From Halichoerus grypus (Eukaryota; Chordata; Mammalia; Carnivora; Phocidae): a DNA stretch of 64,000 nucleotides. The notes beneath the pieces are model-generated. The model saw only the letters and a list, made by a program, of their open reading frames with translations. It was not told where the DNA came from and did not search any database. The stretch spans positions 121,649,631 through 121,713,630 of the forward strand of contig NC_135714.1 of the NCBI RefSeq assembly GCF_964656455.1, read 5' to 3'. A program made the translations under genes and the position numbers. This document shows positions 24,558-36,467 of this stretch, in pieces (position 1 is the stretch's first letter; the number at the start of each line of letters is the position of its first letter).

Positions 24558-25439
24558 AATTTAAAGTAATGAGAGTAAAGATACTGGGAGAAAAAGAGAA
24601 AAGAATGGAAGAACTCAGTGAAACATTCTATAAAGAGCTAGAAAATATTAAAAAGAATCAATCAGAGTTGAAGAATACAGTAACTGAAATAAAAATCACA
24701 CCAGAGGAAATCAACACTAGATTAGAGGATGCAGAAGAATGTATCAGTGATCTGAAAGATAGGGTAATGGATGCATGCACCTGAACAGGAAACAGAGAAA
24801 ATAATTTAAAAAAATAAGGATAGATTAAGAAATCTTTTGGGCAACATCAAGCAAAAAAAAAAAAAAAAAAATCACATTGTAGGGATCAAGAAGAAGAGAT
24901 AGAGAAAAGTGTAGAAAAGTTATTTGAAGGAATAATAACTGAAAGATTCCCTACCCTAAAGAAAGAAACAGACATCCAAGTCCAAGAAGCCCAGAGAGTT
25001 CCAAATAAGATAAGCCCAAGGAGTTCTATACCACAGCACATAATAATTAAAATGTCAAAGATTAAAGAAAAAGAAAGAATCTTAAAAGCAGCAAGAGAGG
25101 AACAAAATATTACCTACAGGGGAAAAGCCTGTAAAACTAGTAGCTTATTTTTCAGCAGAAATTTTGCAACCCAGACGAGTGTGGCATGATATACACAAAG
25201 TGCTAAAAGAAAAATACTTACAACCAAAAATACCTGGCAGGATTGTCATTCAGATTTGAAGGAGAGATAAAGAGTTTCCCAGATAAACAAAAGATGAAGG
25301 AGTTTATTACCACTAAACCAACCTTACAAGAAATGTTAAAGGGACTTCTTTAGATGGAAAACAAATGGCCATAATTAGACATAAGAAAAATATGAAGAAA
25401 AGGTGTAAAATATAAGAGCATATACATAAAATGTGGAGA

Positions 25440-25570
25440 AAGGAGTAAAAGAGAAGAGGAAAAAGAAAAAGAGAAAAAGATTTTTTCTTTTTCTGTTTTC
25501 TTTTCTTTCTTTCTTCCTCTTTCTTTCTTTCTTTCTTTCTCTTTCTTTCTTCTTTCTTTCTTTTAGAATG
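25440..25570. repeat. Purine run followed by (CTTT)n run between L1 ORF1 and ORF2
   Basis: A GAAAAA-rich purine run (about 25440-25481) switches to a pyrimidine run dominated by CTTT units (25482-25565). The two arms are complementary enough to form a long imperfect hairpin. It lies in the L1 spacer just upstream of ORF2. Confidence 0.85.
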
Positions 25571-27597
25571 TATTTGAACTTAATGTATGTTATGAACCTC
25601 ATGGTAACCACAAACACAGAACACAAAAAATAATAGATACACAAAAAAATAAAGAGAAAGAAAGCCACAAAACACTACTCATCAATCACAAAGAAAAAGA
25701 GCAAGAGAAGAAGAAAGGAACAAAGAACTACAAAACCAACCCAAAAGCAAATTTTAAAAATGGCAATAACTACATATCTATCACTAACTACTTTAGATGT
25801 AAGTGCCCTAAATTCTCCAATCAAAATACACAGAGTGGAAGAATGGATACAAAAAAACAAGATGCATCTATGTGCTGCCTTGAAGAGACTTAACTCAGAC
25901 CTAAAGATGCATACAGACTGAAAGTGAAGGGATGGAAAAATATTTACCATACAAATGGAAGTGAAAAAAAGTCAGGGGCAGCAATACTTAGATAAAATGG
26001 ACTTTAAAATAAAGAATGTAACAAGAGACAGAAAAGGGCATTACATATAATAAAGAATCAATCCAACAAAAGGCTATAACAATTATAAATATCTATGTAT
26101 CCAACACTGGAGCACCTAAATACATAAAGCAAATATTAATAGACATAAAGAGAGAAATTGATGGTAATACAATAATAGTGTGGGACTTTAACACTCCACT
26201 TACATCAATAAATAGATCACCCACACAGAAAATTAATAAGGAAACATTGTCTTTGAGTAGCACATTGAACCAGATGGACATAACAGATATATACACAACA
26301 TTCCATTCTCTCCAAAGACAAAAGAATACACATTCTTTTCAAGTGCACATGAAACCGTCTCCAGAGTAGATCACGTATTAGGCTATACAACAAGTTTCAA
26401 TAAATTTAAGACTGAAATCATACCATGCATCTTTTCCAACCACAACAGTATGAAACTAGAAATAAATAACAAGAAAAAAAACTGGAAAAACACAAACATG
26501 TATCCACACGATACAACACGATAATAAACAACAAATAGGTCAATAAAGCAATAAAGAAGAAACTAAAAAAATATATGGAGACAAATGAGAATGAAAACAC
26601 AATGGTCCAAAATCTCTGGAACACAGCAAAAACAGTTCTGACAGGGAAGTATATAGCAAATACAGGCCTACCTCAAGAACAAGAAACAACTCAAATAAAT
26701 AATCTAACCTTACACCTAAAGGAACTAGAAAAAGAAGAACAGACAAAACAAACCCAAGGTGAGTAGAGAAAGGAAATAATAAAGATCACAGTAGAAATAA
26801 ATGATGTAGAAACTAAAAAGAAAAAAATCAATGAAACTGAAAGCTTGTTCTTTGAAATGATAAACAAAATTGACAGACTCTTAGCCAGACTCATCAAGAA
26901 AAAAAGAGAAAGGACCAAAACAAATAAAATCAGAAATGAGAGAGGAGAATAACAACTGATACCACAGAAATACAAAGGATTATAAGAGGATACTATGAAA
27001 AATTATATGCCAACAAACTGGACAGCCTAGAAGAAATGGATAAATTCCTGGAAACACACAATCTTCCAAAACTGAACCAGGAAGAAATAGAAATTGAACA
27101 GACCGATCGTAAGTAATGAAATCGAGTCAATGATCAAGAAAACTACCAAACAATAAAAGTTCAGGACCAGATAGATTGACAGGTGAATTCTACCAGACAT
27201 TTAAAGAAGAGTTAATACCTATTCTCTTCACACTATTCCAAAAGATGGAGAGGAAGGAAGGTTTCCAAATACATTCTATGAGATGAGCATTACCCTGATA
27301 CCAAAACAGGCAAAGACATACACACACACACACCAAAAAACAAAAAACCCACTGCCGGCCAATACTTCTGATGAATATAGGTGCAAAAATCCTCAACAAA
27401 ATACTGGCAAACTGAACCCAACAATACATTAAAAAGATCATTGACCAGATCAGGTGAGATTTATTCCTGGGATGCAAGGATTCAGTATTTGCAAATCAAT
27501 CAATGTCAAACAGCACTTCAACAAAACTAAGGATAAAAATCCTATGATCATCTCAATAGATGCAAGAAAACAATTTGACAAGATTAAACATCCATTT

Positions 27598-28166
27598 ATC
27601 TATCTATCTATCTATTTATTTATTTATTTTTGATGTAGTGTGCCATGATTCATTGTTTGCATATAACACCCAGGGCTCCATTCAGTACATGCCCTCTTTA
27701 ATACCCATCACCCGGCTAACCCATCCCCCCACCCCCCTCCCCTCTAGAACCCTCAGTTTGTTTCTCAGAGTCCATAGTCTCTCATGGATTGTCTCCCCCT
27801 CTGATTCCCCCCCTTAATTTTTCCCTTCCTGCTATCTTCTTTTTTTTTTTTTAACATATAATGTATTATTTGTTTCAGAGGTACAGCTCTGTGATTTAAC
27901 AGTCTTACACAATTCACAGTGCTCACCATAGCACATACCCTCCCCAATGTCTATCACCCAGCCACCCCATCCCTCCCACCCCACCCCCCACTCCAGCAAC
28001 CCTCAGTTTGTTTCCTGAGACTAAGAATTCCTCATATCCATGAGATCATATTATACATGTCTTTCTCTGATTGAATTATTTCACTCAGCGTAATACCCTC
28101 CAGTTCCATCCATGTTGTTGCAAATGACAAGATTTCATTCCTTTTGATGGCTGCATAATATTCCAT

Positions 28167-28208
<42 letters not shown>

Positions 28209-28476
28209 ACATCTTCTTTATCCATGCATCTGTCGATGGACATCTTGGCTCTTTCCACAGTTTGGCTATTGTGGACATTGCTGCTATAAACATCGGGGTG
28301 CACGTACCCCTTCGGATCCCTACATTTGCATCTTTGGGGTAAATACCCAGTAGTGCAATTGCTGGGTCATATGGTAGCTTTATTTTCAACCTTTTGAGGA
28401 ACCTCCATACTGTTTTCCAGGGTGGCTGCACCAGCTTGCATTCCCACCAACAGTGTGGGAGGGTTCCCCTTTCTCC
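27598..28476 (-). mobile_element. 5'-truncated L1 nested antisense in the older L1
   Basis: On the minus strand it starts within the ORF2 C-terminus (28476) and ends at the 3' UTR (about 27640), with a TTTA/TCTA simple-repeat tail (27595-27634). Host L1 sequence matches up across the gap. A short duplication 'tttat' is present at 27595-27599 and 28479-28483. The 3' UTR contains both units A and B, as in the copy at 729-2432. Confidence 0.92.
28021..28476 (-). pseudogene. L1 ORF2 C-terminal remnant with (TA)18 expansion
   Basis: The minus-strand translation gives the L1 terminal block '[20 protein letters not shown]' and '[20 protein letters not shown]', then a run of alternating Tyr-Ile codons. 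The run comes from a (TA)18 microsatellite at 28171-28206. The terminal stop corresponds to 28021-28023. The polymerase domain is absent through truncation. Confidence 0.88.
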
Positions 28477-30298
28477 GCTTTATGATAAAAACTCTCAACA
28501 AAACGGGGTTAGAAGGAACATACCTCAACATAATAAAGCCATATATGAAAAACCCACAGCTAACATCATCCTCAATGGTGAAAAACTGAGGGCTTTCCCT
28601 CTAAGTCAAGAACACACAAGGATGTCCACTCTCACCACTTTTATTCAACATAGTACTGGAAGTCCTAGCCACAGCAGACAATGAAAAGGAATAAGAGGCA
28701 TCCACATTGGTAAAGAAGAAGTTAAACTGTCACTACTTGCAGACAACATGATACCATACATAGAAAATCCTACAGACTACACCAAAAAAAAAAAAAAAAA
28801 AAAGACTAGAATAAACAAATTCAGTAAAGTGGCAGGATACAAAATTAATACCGAGAAATTGGGAGCATTTTTATACACTAACAATGAAGTAGCAGGAAGA
28901 GAAATTAAGAAAACAATCCCATTTGCAATTGTCCCCAAAAGAATAAAATACCTAAGAATAAACTTAACTAAAGAGGTGAGAGACTTGTATTCTGAAAACT
29001 AGAAAACACTGATAAAAGAAGATGAATATGACACAAACAAATGTGAAGATATTCCATTCTCATCAATTAGAAGAATTAATATTGTCAAAATCTTCATATA
29101 ACCCAAAGCAACCTATAGATTCAATGTAGCTCCCATCAAAACACCAACAGCATTTTCCAGAAAAATAGAGCAAATAATACTAAAATTTGTATGGAACCAC
29201 AGCCAAAGCAATCCTGAGAAAGAACAAAACTGGAGGTATTGCAATTCTGGATTTCAAGATATACTACAAACTTGTAGCAATCAAAACAGTATGGTACTGG
29301 CAGAAAAAGAGGCACATAGATGAACAGAACAAAATAGAGACCCCAGAAATAAAACCACAATTATATGGTCAATTAATCTATGACAAAGGAGGCAAGAATA
29401 CACAATGGGGAAAAGATAATCTTTTCAATAAATGGTGCTGGGAAAACTGGACAGCTACGTGTAAAAGAATGAAACTGGACTACTTTCTAACACCATACAC
29501 AAAAATAAACTCAAAATGAATAAAGACTTAAATGTGAGACCTGAAACCATAAAAATGCTACAAGGGAACACAGGTGGTAACTTCTCTGACATGGGCTGTA
29601 GCAACACTTTTCTAGATATGTTTCCTAAGGCAAAGGAAACAAAAGTAAAAATAAACTATTGGGACTACATGAAAATAAAAAGCTTTTGCACAGCAAAGGA
29701 AACAATCAGTAAAACTAAAAGGCAACCTACTGAATGGGAGAAGATATTTGCAAATGATACATCAGATAAAATGTTAATATCCAAAATATATAAAGAACTT
29801 GTATATACAACTCAACACCAAAAAGACAAACAATCACATTAAAAAACGGACATAGGACCTGAATAGACATTTTTCTAAAGACATACAGATGGCCAACAGA
29901 CACATGAAAAATGCTCAACATCACCAAACATCAGGGAAATACAAATCAAAACCACAATGAGATATCACCACATACCTGTTAGAATGGCTAAGATCAAGAA
30001 GATAAGAAACAAGTGTTGACAAGGATGTGGAAAATAAAGGAACCCTTATGCACTGTTAGTGAGGATGTAAACTGGTACAGCCACTGTGGAAAACAGTCTG
30101 GAGGTCCCTCAAAAAGTTAAAATAAAATACCATATGATCTAATAATTTCACTACTGGGCATTTACCCAGGGAAAATGAAAACACTAACTCATAAAGACAT
30201 ATGCACCCCTACGTTCATTATAGCATTATTTAATATTGCCAAGATATGGAAGCAACCTGAGTGTCCATCAATAGACGAATGGATAAGGAAAATGTTGT

Positions 30299-30300
<2 letters not shown>

Positions 30301-30336
<36 letters not shown>
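30301..30336. repeat. (CA)18 microsatellite in L1 ORF2
   Basis: Eighteen AC units replace the short 'tatatacac' found at the same place in other L1 copies. A TGCA-rich patch follows. Confidence 0.95.
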
Positions 30337-30339
<3 letters not shown>

Positions 30340-30810
30340 TGCACGGGATGGAATATTACATAGCCATAAAAAAGGGATGAAATTGTGCCATTTGAGACAA
30401 CATGGATAGACCTAGAGGGTATTATACTAAGTGAAGTAAGTCAAACTGAGAAAGACAAATACCATATGATTCCACTCATAAATGGAATAAAAAAATAAAT
30501 AAACAAAAAGAAGAATCTGCACTATAAATACAGAGAACAAATTGACTGTGACCAGAGGGGAAGGGTCTGGGGGCTGGACAAAGTGGATGAAGGGGAGAGG
30601 GTAAATACTGGCCTCCAGCTACAGGATGAGTAAATCATTGGAATAAAAAGCAGAGCATAAGGAATACACTCAGTGATATTATAATAGAGATATAATGGGA
30701 CAGATGGTAGCTATATTTGTGGTGAACATAGCATAGTGTATAAACTTGTCAAATCACTAAGCTGTACACCTGAAACTAATGTAACATCATGCATCAACTC
30801 TACTCAAACA

Positions 30811-30848
<38 letters not shown>

Positions 30849-30850
30849 AA

Positions 30851-31929
30851 GTCACTTGCAGTTACCATGCATTATTATTACTGAGACTGGCATTTTGTGT
30901 AACTGGTTTTAATCACTTTTGCATAGAATGACTAGTAGAATTTGAAAAGCTCTACTAAAGAATATGCAGCCTATTATGCTCTAAGTCAGAATTTAGGCAC
31001 TACAGATGTATATTAATATTTATTATACAAAATGTGCACATTGTTACCTACCAGTTAAAATAAAAAATAAAAGTTGCATTCATAATATTGAAACCATGTT
31101 TGAATGTTAATATCTGTTAAAAAGAATAATTGTAATCTTCTAAAGTATTTCCATTTTATGATACAATTTATCAGTTTGCAAATGCTTTCTCTGAGCAAAA
31201 TTTAAGGGTTTTAATTGTAACAGGTTTTTATTTGGGAATGTCTTCTGATATTAGGTATATTAATGTAGAAAAAAGTTACTTATCCAAAAATAGAACATTC
31301 TAATATTCAAATAATTTTATTTTGTAGTTATAAGATTAATAGGGCCTGTTCGACTCATGTTGTATTTTGTTTTATGTAAGATGGTATCATTTTGCTTTTT
31401 TATTAATACAGAAATGTTTTGTTTAAATAAATAAATAACTTGAATGAAAAAAATATTTCTATTGTCCGTAAAGAGATGAAAGTTACTTAAGACCTGAAAA
31501 ATGTGAAAAGGAAGACTTGAAAAAAAATTGTGAGGCAGAACATGTAGTCCTCACTAGTCTATTACAAGGCCCACACAACCACTGAGGAAACTGATTCTAC
31601 CCAAGCTTCTGAGGGGTTCCCCCTTACCCCCACAATCCAACACTGGACAAAATGAGAAATCAAGGAAAGGGAAATTTGGAAGTTTAATCTCTTTGGGTTT
31701 ATATTTAGATATAATCTCTCCTTTTGTTAGAGGTTCTATAAAATTAAAAAAATATTGGCATTGTATTTTTGAGCATCTTTAAGTTGTCATATGTTGTAAT
31801 TGCATAATTCTGATGAAACATATTGGCTATTCATAATTTGAGGTGAGAAATAAAAAACAGTGGATTTCTAGCTTAGGGTATTGCAAGGCCCTGGAGTTCT
31901 TTCATGCACTACCCTAACCTATTTCAATG
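30851..31929. other. No recognisable feature
   Basis: AT-rich unannotated sequence following the L1 tail. No frame of note. Confidence 0.45.
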
Positions 31930-32146
31930 CCCCCTGTCCAATAGATTGTTCTGTGATGATGCAATTATGTTCTATCTGTTCTATTCTAAAATGTATCCAC
32001 TGGCTACATCTGGCTATTGGGCACTTGAAATGTGCCTAGTGTTATTGGGGCACTGAATCCTTATTTAATTTGATTTTATTTAATTTGAACCTAAATAGCC
32101 ATATGCAGCCAATGGTCACTGTATTGGACAGTGCAGCTTTAGAAGT
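31930..32146. mobile_element. Small non-autonomous DNA transposon (hAT-Charlie-like)
   Basis: The ends are inverted: 'ctgtccaatag' at 31935-31945 and 'tattggacag' at 32133-32142. Internally 'ggctattgggcacttgaaat' and a later 'aatagccatatg' are themselves near-inverted. The size (about 215 bp) and 'tgtccaata' termini recall MER3/MER5-type elements. No clear 8-bp target duplication remains. Confidence 0.6.
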
Positions 32147-33045
32147 AAAATTACACTTCTCACCAGATACACAGAGGAGCAGTGTCATTCTCAGCTTTAT
32201 GGATAAAGAGCAGAACTTCCTGTGAACCAACAATGTCCTCCTCCATAGGGGCCCGACTTAACTCTGGTGAGCTATAGGGCTAATTGTTAAATCTAGACGG
32301 GTTAAGGGAACAAAAAGAGCATGGTGGGGATGGGGTGGGATTTCCATTCCTCAGGATTCTTATTTTTAAAAAAGAATTGTACTAGAGTAATACTCCTGAC
32401 TTTCTCTTCCTTCCTCACTCACTTGAGCTTCTCACTCTGTTTTGAATCAGAAGAAACTGTGCATTTTTTTCTGCTTCCTATCTTGTGGTAATCTTATAAC
32501 AATGGGCTCTGCATTTGCCCAGCTCAATCAGACTGGGTGGCTAAATTTAATTCTAGAATGAAATATTAAAAGCTCAATCTAGCATCAAATATGCCATATC
32601 ATCCAATCAAGATTTTATCAGCAATAAAGCTGTTACTTAGAGCTCCATTTGTCTGATTTCTCTACTAATCACTTACTTCCAAAACATGAAAGGCAAAGAA
32701 AAACAACTTATTGACCACTCCCTTCCTCAGAACTTCAACACTATTTCTGATCATTTAATGGCTTCATTATTTAAGAATTTGTCTCTGTGGTGGACTGTCT
32801 TTTCTGGGAGAGACTACTTGAATGATATTTTTAGGCATATATACAAGCTATGTGGGCATCGGTCTGCATCGAGGCAGCCATGAACCAGAGGAGTACATCG
32901 TATGAAAGTGCTTTGTACTGAGATTAAAGAAAGCCTTTCCCGACCTCCTTGAATTGGTCCGTTCTACGTTATTTGCTTTTATGGTATCCATTCTCCTTTG
33001 TGATACATTACATCTTAATCTGTGGGATTCATTAATGGAGAATTT
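32147..33045. other. No recognisable feature
   Basis: Mixed sequence with short frames only (65 and 75 codons at 32686-33075, both strands), none with a recognisable domain. Confidence 0.45.
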
Positions 33046-33175
33046 ACAGATCCTACTAGAGTGTATGCTATACAAATTTCATAAGGAAAGAGACTTAAGT
33101 GTATCTCTAATTATCATTTATCTCCAACACTTGGAATAATAACTGGCATATAGATGATATGCTCAATAAATGAAT
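33046..33175 (+). mobile_element. L2 3' end fragment
   Basis: Terminal L2-like phrases: 'gagtgtatgctatacaaatt', then 'cacttggaataataactggc', 'atatgctcaataaatgaata'. Confidence 0.7.
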
Positions 33176-34446
33176 AATGCAATATTTTATTTAATGACAA
33201 AAAAGATTATCCTTAGCATGAGCAGAGATAATGATGCAAATTTAATTTTTGGCTTCTTTTATGCATAGTCCCCAGAAATAAGGGTCCTGCAAAAGGAGAA
33301 CTCTTGTTTGGAGGAGTGTAATAGTTTCCAGAAATACAAAACTAATAATGGTCATAATGATAGGAACCAATAATATTGACTAGACTCATGCTATTCTTCT
33401 GCTTCTGTTCCACAGATTAATGTAAAGGGTCTGACAATAGAGTTAGCTAGATAATTCAAAGTACATAATCACGATGCTCAGGCCACAAAAACAAACTTGT
33501 GTTGACTGTCCTTATGTTCTGATACTGTGCCGAGTATTCTAGAAAACACAATAGAGTCAGGATAGAAAGAGTTTTTTGAACTTTTTTTTAAATCACTTTG
33601 CCATAATTACCCCCCCCCCATGACATTTGATTCATACAGCAAAGGTCAATGAGAACTCTCTGTGAGTGGATATTACTCATGGAACTAAGAGGCAAAATAC
33701 CTGATATTCCTTCTTAGGTTTCTACTTTTGCATCAGAGTTTCCCTAGGTCCTAGTCAAGTCGGTAAACTTGAAATCTTGTGCTTTATGGGCTAATGTAGA
33801 GCCATGTGCATATTTTGGATCAAACTGAAAAACAAAGAGCTAAGGCAGAATTAATATAACTATACAATTACAGGCAATGGGGAAAGACACCTGCTCTAAA
33901 GTGATGAGCAACAACCAGAATAGATTTTTAAAATTCAGGAACACTCACTCATTAGCAATTCTTAGAAATTCTTGGAGAGAGACCTAAATTTCTTAAATAG
34001 AATGTGGTCTCAAGATTATTGCTACTTGAATACTAAAGGAAAATGTGGTACTAAAAAGATAACCTCTACCCATAGAATCCAGGGCTCCAGATTAAACAGG
34101 GCCAGGATGGGGTCTGGGAATCTCTAGACTACTTCTTGGGAATATGAATCTTAGTGATGGAGCAGCTGATAAGGATGAGAGAACATTGTGCATCATAACA
34201 GGGTTACTGTAGAAATATTGGAAAAATTCTCCTGTCTTAGAACATCACATATTGTTCTTTTAGCACTGTATCTTAAGAAGAGTACTTTAAACTTAAAAAG
34301 AACCAGAAATAGCACCTAAAGCCATCAGGTGAGTGATGTATGAGGGCTGCCATATGCAGTCAGATTAAAATGGAAAATTTTTGCTATCTTGGAAACAGAA
34401 GCTGATAAATAATAGCAACATAAAAAGGAGCGGCCTAAAAATCAAT
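33176..34446. other. No recognisable feature
   Basis: AT-rich sequence with a (C)9 run at 33611-33619. No gene or repeat was recognised. Confidence 0.45.
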
Positions 34447-34454
34447 ATAATTTA

Positions 34455-34645
34455 AATTTTTAAAAAAGATTTTATTATTTATTTGTCAGAGAGAGAGAGC
34501 ACAAGCAGGGGGAGCGGCAGAGGCAGAAGGAGAAGCAGGCTTCCTGCTGAGCAAGGAGCCTGATGTGGGACTCAATCTCAGGACCCCAGGATCATGACCT
34601 GAGCCAAAAGCAGATGCTTAACTGACTGAGCCACCCAGGCGTCCC
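34455..34645 (-). mobile_element. Can-SINE
   Basis: Minus-strand copy with head 'gggacgcctgggtggctcag' and complete body. Short duplication 'ataattta' at 34447-34454 and 34646-34653. Confidence 0.93.
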
Positions 34646-34653
34646 ATAATTTA

Positions 34654-35694
34654 CAAATTTAATATAGATTTGTTCAACAAATTTTGGAGCATTAGGGTAA
34701 AAACGTATGCTTTAAGTAAATAAGATAATCAGTATTTATTAACACCAATTAAAAAGTCATGGAAATAGAAATTCATTCTGACTATATACATACATCTCAC
34801 AAGAATTTGTCAAGTATATGAAGACATAAGCCACAGACAATGATTAAAGGAAATCTTAGACATAGCCTATCTCTACAGTTGAAAGCACAACTTCTAATAT
34901 TTTTACCTTAATGCATCCAATGGCAATTAAACACTAGAATTAGAAGAGCCTGAGTATATTACCAATTAAATTCCAGAATATTTTAAAAAGCAATTTAAAC
35001 AATAACTGATAACAAATTTTCTGAAAGAAAACATCAGTAAATTAAATAATTCTTTAGAAAAAGGTCTCTTTGTTCAAATATTGTGGAAACAATTGCAATT
35101 AGGGGTCTTATATTTAGATGTTGATTAATAATGATTTCTACTGTAAAAAATAAGTAATCAGGGGGAACTGAAGTTATCATAATGTTAATTTGTCATTTGG
35201 GGCACTAAAGCAGAGATTCCTGTCTGCAGAGAATCTTTGTTTTGTATGAGATTGCAAGAGATTAGTCTGCTCCTTTAGAGGGGATGGAAATAGCTTTCAG
35301 AGAAGGTACGCAGATATATTTTTAACCTGACACTAAGAGAGATACTACATTACTTTAATAGAGGAGACTGTGATCTTAGGCCAGAAAGAACAAAGCATAG
35401 CCTCAATCTTCATTTAAATGTTTTTAGGAGCACCTTGCTGGAGTGGAAATTTTCTCATTTAGAAATAAAACAAAACAAAACAAAAAAACCCCTCAGGTAT
35501 TTAACTTTTAGGCTGACAAGTCTAAAGTCCAAGATACAGACTGATTAGTCTATATCTCTGAGCTACAAAAACTAGTGAATAACATTTACTCAGAAAGAGA
35601 TCTGTTTTTCAAAATCTGAGTTTTTGTAAACATCACATAGATCAATACCCCTTCATCATCTGAGAAGGAAAATAATTTGTTTTTCATAACATAA
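34654..35694. other. No recognisable feature
   Basis: AT-rich, no frames of note; short (AAAAC)n run at 35467-35486. Confidence 0.45.
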
Positions 35695-35935
35695 GACACT
35701 ATCTCATTTGATCTTCAAGACAGTCCTAGAATGGATAAGAGGAGGTATCATGATTTCTATTTTATAAAATAAAGTCAATCTTTAAGAACTAGCAAATATA
35801 TCAATAGCTGTCTATTTTTTAATGTCCACTGTATGAACTGGTTTAATGGGCCCTTAGCTAGGGTAAGGAATTGGGATTTGAATGGATCTGTCTGATTCTG
35901 AACCCATACTCTTAACCCACTATATTTTAAATTTC
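35695..35935 (-). mobile_element. MIR fragment
   Basis: Reverse-complement MIR pattern: 'atctcatttgatcttcaaga', 'tttctattttataaaataaa', 'gaattgggatttgaatggat', 'acccatactcttaacccact'. The central part is poorly preserved. Confidence 0.7.
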
Positions 35936-36265
35936 CTGTCCAAGGTAGCATGCATTTACTACTACAACTAACAATTAAACTCCCTAACTAGTGTTCTTCT
36001 AATTATACAAATGGCCTCCCACATCCATCCACAACTAAATAGTGTGAATAAGGCTGGCACCAGCTAGCCATTCACTAAATTCTTTTCCTTTTGTTCCTAT
36101 GTACACACCTAGATTACACTTTCTTCCAGACTTCTGTGTAATTCCATATAGCCACATGACTGAGATCTGGTTGATAGTGTGTAGATAGATGCTTTGTACA
36201 TTTATTTCAGACCTGACCTAGTAATTCTCCTTCTCCTTGTTCTTCCACACAAAAGGAAAGATCTT

Positions 36266-36467
36266 TTTTTTTTTTTTCAAAGATTTTATTTATTTATTTG
36301 ACAGAGAGAGACACAGTGAGATTGGGAACACAAGCAGGGGAAGTGAGAGAGGGAGAAGCAGGCTTCCGGCGGAGCAGGGAGCCCGATGCGGGGCTCGATC
36401 CCAGGACCCCAGGATCATGACCTGAGCCGAAGGCAGACACTTAACGACTGAGCCACCCAGGCGCCCC
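36266..36467 (-). mobile_element. Can-SINE, young-looking
   Basis: Minus-strand copy with a long T-tract (36264-36278) and intact head. Perfect 15-bp duplication 'aaaaggaaagatctt' at 36251-36265 and 36468-36482. Confidence 0.96.

Larger units (their letters stand above)
24010..25353 (+). pseudogene. L1 ORF1 remnant (older L1), split by two SINEs
   Basis: L1 ORF1p is an RNA-binding chaperone that coats L1 RNA. Here a readable coiled-coil stretch remains (24569-24784, with heptad-like 'LSETFYKELENIKKNQSELK'). Degraded RNA-binding and C-terminal text follows, with the frame ending at TAG 25351-25353 after 'cttctt'. The ORF is split by two SINEs (24153-24557) and has further stops. The start codon cannot be placed, so the 5' limit is approximate. 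No product is expected. Confidence 0.75.
25760..30498 (+). pseudogene. L1 ORF2 remnant (older L1), split by an antisense L1
   Basis: ORF2p normally supplies endonuclease and reverse transcriptase. The start ATG at 25760 gives 'MAITTYLSLTTLDV', matching the L1 ORF2 N-terminus. Endonuclease text continues to about 26450 ('DFNTPLTSINRSPTQKINKE' near 26184). Polymerase-domain text follows from 26700. A minus-strand L1 interrupts it at 27598-28476, and the host sequence resumes exactly at 28479. The C-terminal block (29187-30498) includes '[17 protein letters not shown]'. Many stops and frameshifts make it dead. A (CA)18 run sits at 30301-30336. Confidence 0.88.
22289..30850 (+). mobile_element. 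Old near full-length L1 with monomeric 5' UTR, four later insertions
   Basis: The element reads 5' UTR (22289-about 23980), ORF1 remains (to 25353), a spacer, ORF2 remains (25760-30498) and a 3' UTR ending in (TA)n and poly-T/A sequence near 30850. After removing three SINEs and a nested antisense L1, about 7 kb remains, close to full length. Its 5' UTR differs entirely from that of the copy at 44164-50147, so it is a separate, older lineage. I found no convincing target duplication. Confidence 0.88.

Noticed and set aside
25375..25668. 97-codon Lys/Glu/Arg-rich minus-strand frame
   Set aside because: It is a translation of the GAAA/CTTT simple-repeat tract.
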